Shown here: positions 6,568-9,832 of the stretch, in pieces
How positions within the stretch are numbered: the stretch's first letter is position 1
Layout: each line of letters opens with the position of its first letter
Source: Burkholderiales bacterium
Lineage (GTDB): Bacteria > Pseudomonadota > Gammaproteobacteria > Burkholderiales > SG8-39
Length of the DNA: 9,832 nucleotides
Reading direction: 5' to 3'
Assembly (NCBI GenBank): GCA_029266935.1
Contig: JAQSVY010000054.1
Location: forward strand, 1-9,832
Notes under the pieces: generated by a model
The model's input: the letters and a program-made list of their open reading frames with translations, nothing else
Told to the model about the DNA's origin: nothing
Database searches by the model: none
Program-made: the position numbers and the translations under genes

Positions 6568-8434
6568 GTGACCAAGCCGACCAGCCGCATCCTCGTCATC
6601 AACGACGAGCACCTCGTGCTGCGCGAATTCGTCAAGGGCCTCAACGCGGCAGCGCGTACGCTCGACAACCCGCTGGGCATCTCTTTCAGCGGCGTCACCA
6701 CGGCAAAGGAGGCGCTCGCGGCGCTGGAGGCCGACGGGAACTTCCAGGCGGTGCTGGTCGACGACACGCTCTACACGCTTTCGCGCAAGAACGGCTCTCA
6801 AAGCAGCAAGACCCTGCAGATGTCGGCGCTCGAGCTCGTGCAGCGCATCACGCGCTTCCGCCCCGAGCTCGACGTCTACATCCTCATCGCCCAGGAGAAG
6901 GAGGACGACGTGGTGGATGCGCTGTTCGCCGAGTCGGTAGACGGCTACTTCTACCGCGAGGAGCGCGACTACCGCGGCATCTATCGCATCCTCAATGCAC
7001 AGATCCAGGAACGCGCGCGCACGCCGTTCTACGATCAGCTCAAGAACTACGTGTGGATGGCGAAGGACCAGTGGCATACCCCCGGCCATTCCTCGGGCGA
7101 GTCGCTGCGCGGCAGCCCCTGGGTCAACGACTTCTACGAGTTCATGGGCGAGCACGTCTTCGACGCGGACCTGTCGGTCTCTGTGCCGATGCTGGACTCC
7201 CTGATGGAGCCCAAGGGCGTGATCGCCGAGGCGCAGGCGATGGCGGCAAAGGCTTTCGGCGCGCGCCGCACCTTCTTCGCCACCAACGGCACCTCCACCG
7301 CCAACAAGGTCATTTTCCAGACGCTCCTCGCCCCCGGCGAGAAGCTGATCCTCGACCGCAATTGCCACAAGAGCGTGCACCACGGGGTGGTGCTCTCGGG
7401 CGCGCACCCCGTCTACCTCGACTCCTCGCTCAACCGCAAGTACGGCCTCTACGGACCGGTGCCGAAGAAAAGCATCCTCGACGCCATCAGCAAGCACCCC
7501 GACGCACAGGCGCTCATCCTGACCTCGTGCACGTACGACGGCCTGCGCTACGACCTGAAGCCGATCGTCGAGGCGGCGCGCGCCAAGGAAATCAAGGTGA
7601 TCATCGACGAGGCCTGGTATGGCTTCGCGCGCTTCCACCCGGAGTTCCGCCCCACCGCGCTCGAGGCCGGGGCCGACTATGCGACCCAGTCGACGCACAA
7701 GGTGCTGTCGGCGTTCTCCCAGGCGTCGATGATCCATGTGAACGACCGTGAGTTCCGCGAGCACCTGTTCCGCGAGAACTTCAACATGCACACCTCGACC
7801 AGCCCGCAGTACGCGCTGATCGCGAGCCTCGACGTGGCGCGCAAGCAGCCCGGCGGTGAAGGCCGACGGCATCCGCCTAGACCCGACCAAGGTGACGATC
7901 GACATCTCCGGCTGCGGCTACACGGTGGAGGACCTGCAAAAGCAACTCTTCGAGCGCTTCAACATCCAGGTCGAGAAATCGACCTTCAATACCCTCACGC
8001 TGCTGCTCACCATCGGCACCACGCGCTCCAAGGTGTCGCGGCTGTACGACGCGCTGATGCGCATCGCCCGCGAAGGGCGGCACCCGCGGCGCCTGGTGCA
8101 GACGCCCGAGGTGCCCGCCTTCACGAAACTAGGGTATTTGCCCAGGGACGCCTACTACTGCGGCGGCGAACTGGTGCCGGTGTTCGACGAGCGCGAGCGG
8201 GTCAACCGGGCGCTTGCCGGCCGCGTCTGCGCCGACCAGATCGTCCCCTACCCGCCCGGCATCCCGGTGCTGGTCCCCGGCCAACGCATCACCGCCAAGG
8301 TCCTCGACTACCTCGGCGGGCTCCTGCATTCGCACAAGCGCATGGAGATGCACGGCATCGTGCACGAGGGCTACCTGCCCTGCCTCCGCGTGCTCAAGGC
8401 CGGCGAGGAGAAGGGCTTGAAGCCCCTCGGTTGA
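6568..8434 (+). pseudogene. Orn/Lys/Arg decarboxylase, split by frame change and internal deletion
   Basis: This family of PLP enzymes decarboxylates ornithine, lysine or arginine to putrescine, cadaverine or agmatine; the substrate cannot be assigned by eye. The first part (6568 to about 7848, 427 residues) has a receiver-like N-terminal domain (about 1-145, ILVINDEHLVLREF onward) and most of the PLP domain: HTPGHSSGE, TNGTSTANK, DRNCHKSVHHG (His267), DEAWYGFARFHP (Asp347) and QSTHKVLSAFSQAS (Lys378, predicted Schiff-base lysine). The second part (about 7850-8434, 194 codons) is in another frame: DGIRLDPTKVTIDIS, FNIQVEKSTFN, then the C-terminal domain with PYPPGIPVLVPG and MHGIVHEGYLPCLRVLKA. 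Relatives carry a linking helical segment, roughly 40-60 residues by my recollection, between DVARKQ and the DGIRLDPTK stretch; here the two almost touch. A simple 1-base fix would restore the frame but not that segment. The GTG at 6568 is the only start after the upstream in-frame TAG (6556-6558) and has no good Shine-Dalgarno. Confidence 0.85.
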
Positions 8435-8450
8435 AGCTATAGGATTCAAG

Positions 8451-8480
8451 AAACGGCGGCCTGAGCCGCCGTTTTGCTTT
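8451..8480 (+). terminator. Rho-independent terminator after the decarboxylase gene
   Basis: aaacggcggc (8451-8460) pairs perfectly with gccgccgttt (8465-8474) around a CTGA loop: a 10-base-pair GC-rich stem that runs directly into a T-rich tail (gttttgcttt). It lies 16 bases after the decarboxylase stop and ends 10 bases before the argD start. The A-run on the left side would allow weak termination of minus-strand transcripts too. Confidence 0.9.
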
Positions 8481-8490
8481 GGGAGGGAGG
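8481..8490 (+). promoter_or_regulatory. Shine-Dalgarno region of argD
   Basis: gggagggagg holds two overlapping GGAGG-like sites. The first leaves about 4 bases to the ATG at 8491; the second touches that ATG and leaves 12 bases to the in-frame ATG at 8503. Neither spacing is ideal, so both starts are possible. The site directly follows the terminator tail. Confidence 0.6.
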
Positions 8491-9666
8491 ATGTCCCACT
8501 TGATGAACACCTATGCACGCCAGCCGGTCGCCTTCGTGCGCGGCGAAGGCGTGTGGCTCTGGGACGAAGACGGCCGCAAGTACCTCGATGCCCTGGCCGG
8601 CATCGCGGTGAACACGCTCGGCTACGCGCATCCGAAGCTCACGCGCGCGCTCTCGGCGCGCATCGCTTCCGGCGTCATCCATACCTCGAATCTCTGGCGC
8701 ATCCCGACCCAGGAAGCCGCCGCCGACCGCGTCGCGGAGATCACGGGCCTGGACGAGATCTTTTTCTGCAACTCCGGCCTGGAGGCCACCGAGGCGTCGA
8801 TCAAGGTGGCGCGCAAGTATGGCCACGACCGCGGTGTCGCGGAGCCCGCGATCATCGTCATGGAAAAGGCCTTCCATGGCCGCTCGCTCGCGACGCTCTC
8901 GGCGACCGGCAGCCGCAAGGTGCAGGCGGGCTTCGAGCCACTGGTGCAGGGCTTCGTGCGCGTGCCGCTCAACGACCTCGACGCCATCCGCCAGGTGGCC
9001 GAGAGCAACCGCAGCGTCGTCGCGGTGCTGGTGGAGCCGATCCAGGGCGAAGGCGGCATCAACGTCTCGCGCCTGGATTACCTGCTCGGGCTTAAGGAAA
9101 TCTGCGACCGCAAGGAGTGGCTGTTCATCTCCGACGAGGTGCAGTGCGGCCTGGGCCGCACCGGGAAATGGTTCGTCTACCAGCACGCCGGCATCCAGCC
9201 CGACGTGGTGGCGCTCGCCAAGGGTCTCGCCTCCGGCGTGCCGGTTGGCGCCTGCGTGGTCGGCGGCCGTGCACGCGGCGTCTTCAAGCCCGGGAACCAC
9301 GGCTCGACCTTCGGCGGCAACCCGCTCGCCATGACCGCGGTCGTCGCCACTATCGACGCAGTGAAGGAGGAGAACCTGCTCGCCAACGCCGCGCGGGTCG
9401 GGGAAGTCATTCGCTCCGGTCTTGCTTCCCTGGACGGGATCACGGAGGTCCGCGGCATGGGCCTCATGATCGGCGCAGAGATGCCGCGCCCCTGCGGCGA
9501 GCTCGTGAAGATGGCGCTCGACGCCGGGCTGGTCATCAACGTCACTGCGGAAAACGTCGTGCGCCTGCTGCCGCCGCTGGTCATGAACGACGCCGAGGGC
9601 CGCGAGGTGGTCGAGCGCCTGGCACCGCTGCTCAACGCCTTCTCGGACAAGCGCGCGGCCGCATGA
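8491..9666 (+). CDS. argD: Acetylornithine aminotransferase
   Basis: ArgD transfers an amino group from glutamate to N-acetylglutamate semialdehyde to give N-acetylornithine, in arginine biosynthesis; it may also serve the matching lysine-pathway step, as in E. coli. The 391-residue class III aminotransferase shows NTLGYAHPKL (41-50), FCNSGLEATEASIK (92-105), AFHGRSLATLSATG (127-140), EPIQGEGGIN (182-191), SDEVQCGLGRTGKW (214-227, Asp215 against the PLP ring nitrogen) and ALAKGLASGVPVGA (241-254, Lys244 as the PLP lysine), then HGSTFGGNP. The related ornithine and succinylornithine aminotransferases share these motifs, but the 4-base ATGA overlap with argF makes the biosynthetic role by far the likeliest. 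The start MSHLMNTYARQPVAF matches the family; the ATG at 8503 and TTG at 8479 are alternatives. No damage is seen. Confidence 0.95.
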   Translation: MSHLMNTYARQPVAFVRGEGVWLWDEDGRKYLDALAGIAVNTLGYAHPKLTRALSARIASGVIHTSNLWRIPTQEAAADRVAEITGLDEIFFCNSGLEATEASIKVARKYGHDRGVAEPAIIVMEKAFHGRSLATLSATGSRKVQAGFEPLVQGFVRVPLNDLDAIRQVAESNRSVVAVLVEPIQGEGGINVSRLDYLLGLKEICDRKEWLFISDEVQCGLGRTGKWFVYQHAGIQPDVVALAKGLASGVPVGACVVGGRARGVFKPGNHGSTFGGNPLAMTAVVATIDAVKEENLLANAARVGEVIRSGLASLDGITEVRGMGLMIGAEMPRPCGELVKMALDAGLVINVTAENVVRLLPPLVMNDAEGREVVERLAPLLNAFSDKRAAA

Positions 9667-9832
9667 CGGCGAGCGTTCGCCATTACCTCCGCTTCGACGA
9701 CTTCACGCGCCAGGAATACGAGCACCTCTTCGCGAGGACGCGCTGGATCAAGGAGCGGTTCAAGCGCTACGAGCGCTACTGGCCGCTCGAGGACCGCACC
9801 CTGGTGATGATCTTCGACAAGCAGTCGACGCG
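9663..9832 (+). CDS. argF: Ornithine carbamoyltransferase, first 56 residues (runs off right edge)
   Basis: The enzyme joins ornithine and carbamoyl phosphate to make citrulline in arginine biosynthesis. Only the N-terminal part is present: MTASVRHYLRFDDFTRQEYE, a helical LFARTRWIKERFKRY stretch, LEDRTLVMIFDKQST, and the first two bases of the next codon, an Arg. This is the lead-in to the carbamoyl-phosphate-binding STRTR motif. Most relatives have FEK rather than FDK before it, a mild change. The ATG at 9663 overlaps the argD stop (ATGA), which indicates one operon and translational coupling. The frame is still open at the window edge. Confidence 0.92.
   Translation, partial: MTASVRHYLRFDDFTRQEYEHLFARTRWIKERFKRYERYWPLEDRTLVMIFDKQST

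Noticed and set aside
6426..7751. Plus-strand frame of 441 codons crossing the 6543-6568 gap
   Set aside because: It overlaps the DUF3579-type gene and the decarboxylase in a different frame, and its product is Arg/Pro-rich without motifs.
6550..7905. Minus-strand open frame of 451 codons
   Set aside because: Antisense to the decarboxylase; low-complexity composition and no family motif.
8446..9300. Minus-strand open frame of 284 codons
   Set aside because: Antisense to argD and overlaps the terminator; no recognisable domain.
1..9832. Search for tRNA, rRNA, CRISPR repeats, insertion-sequence ends, phage or defence genes
   Set aside because: None was seen; every stretch is taken up by recognisable core genes or short gaps.

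Overview
The window is a gene-dense, high-GC stretch of bacterial chromosome with no gap over 300 bases. It holds ordinary core genes and no sign of a mobile element, CRISPR array, tRNA or rRNA. The gene content points to a betaproteobacterium: a DUF3579-type gene (a family I know mainly from that group) beside rpsT, murJ divergent from rpsT, ribF-ileS in tandem, and argD-argF. This assignment rests on gene order and protein motifs read by eye, not on a database search.

Left part (1-5899). A minus-strand ribF-ileS pair (FAD synthesis, isoleucyl-tRNA synthetase) runs off the left edge. Divergent from ribF is a small membrane protein of the Mpo1/DUF962 family. It converges on a minus-strand murJ-sirB1 pair (lipid II flippase, then a transglutaminase-like/TPR protein), and the two convergent genes share one CTAG as stop codon on both strands.

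Middle (5900-8480). rpsT (ribosomal protein S20) reads rightward, divergent from murJ. It converges, with a 1-base gap, on a DUF3579-type gene that looks broken by a 1-base deletion. Divergent from that gene, 24 bases away, is a PLP-dependent Orn/Lys/Arg decarboxylase. It is also broken: its two halves lie in different frames and a linking segment expected in relatives appears absent. A clean rho-independent terminator closes this section.

Right part (8481-9832). argD and argF (acetylornithine aminotransferase, ornithine carbamoyltransferase) overlap by ATGA and form an arginine biosynthesis operon that continues off the right edge.

I did not find a new multi-gene system. The points worth a second look are the two adjacent broken genes (real decay or assembly error), an identical 11-base element that could act as a two-way -10 at both divergent junctions, and a non-canonical HIGH signature (HIGT) in the isoleucyl-tRNA synthetase.
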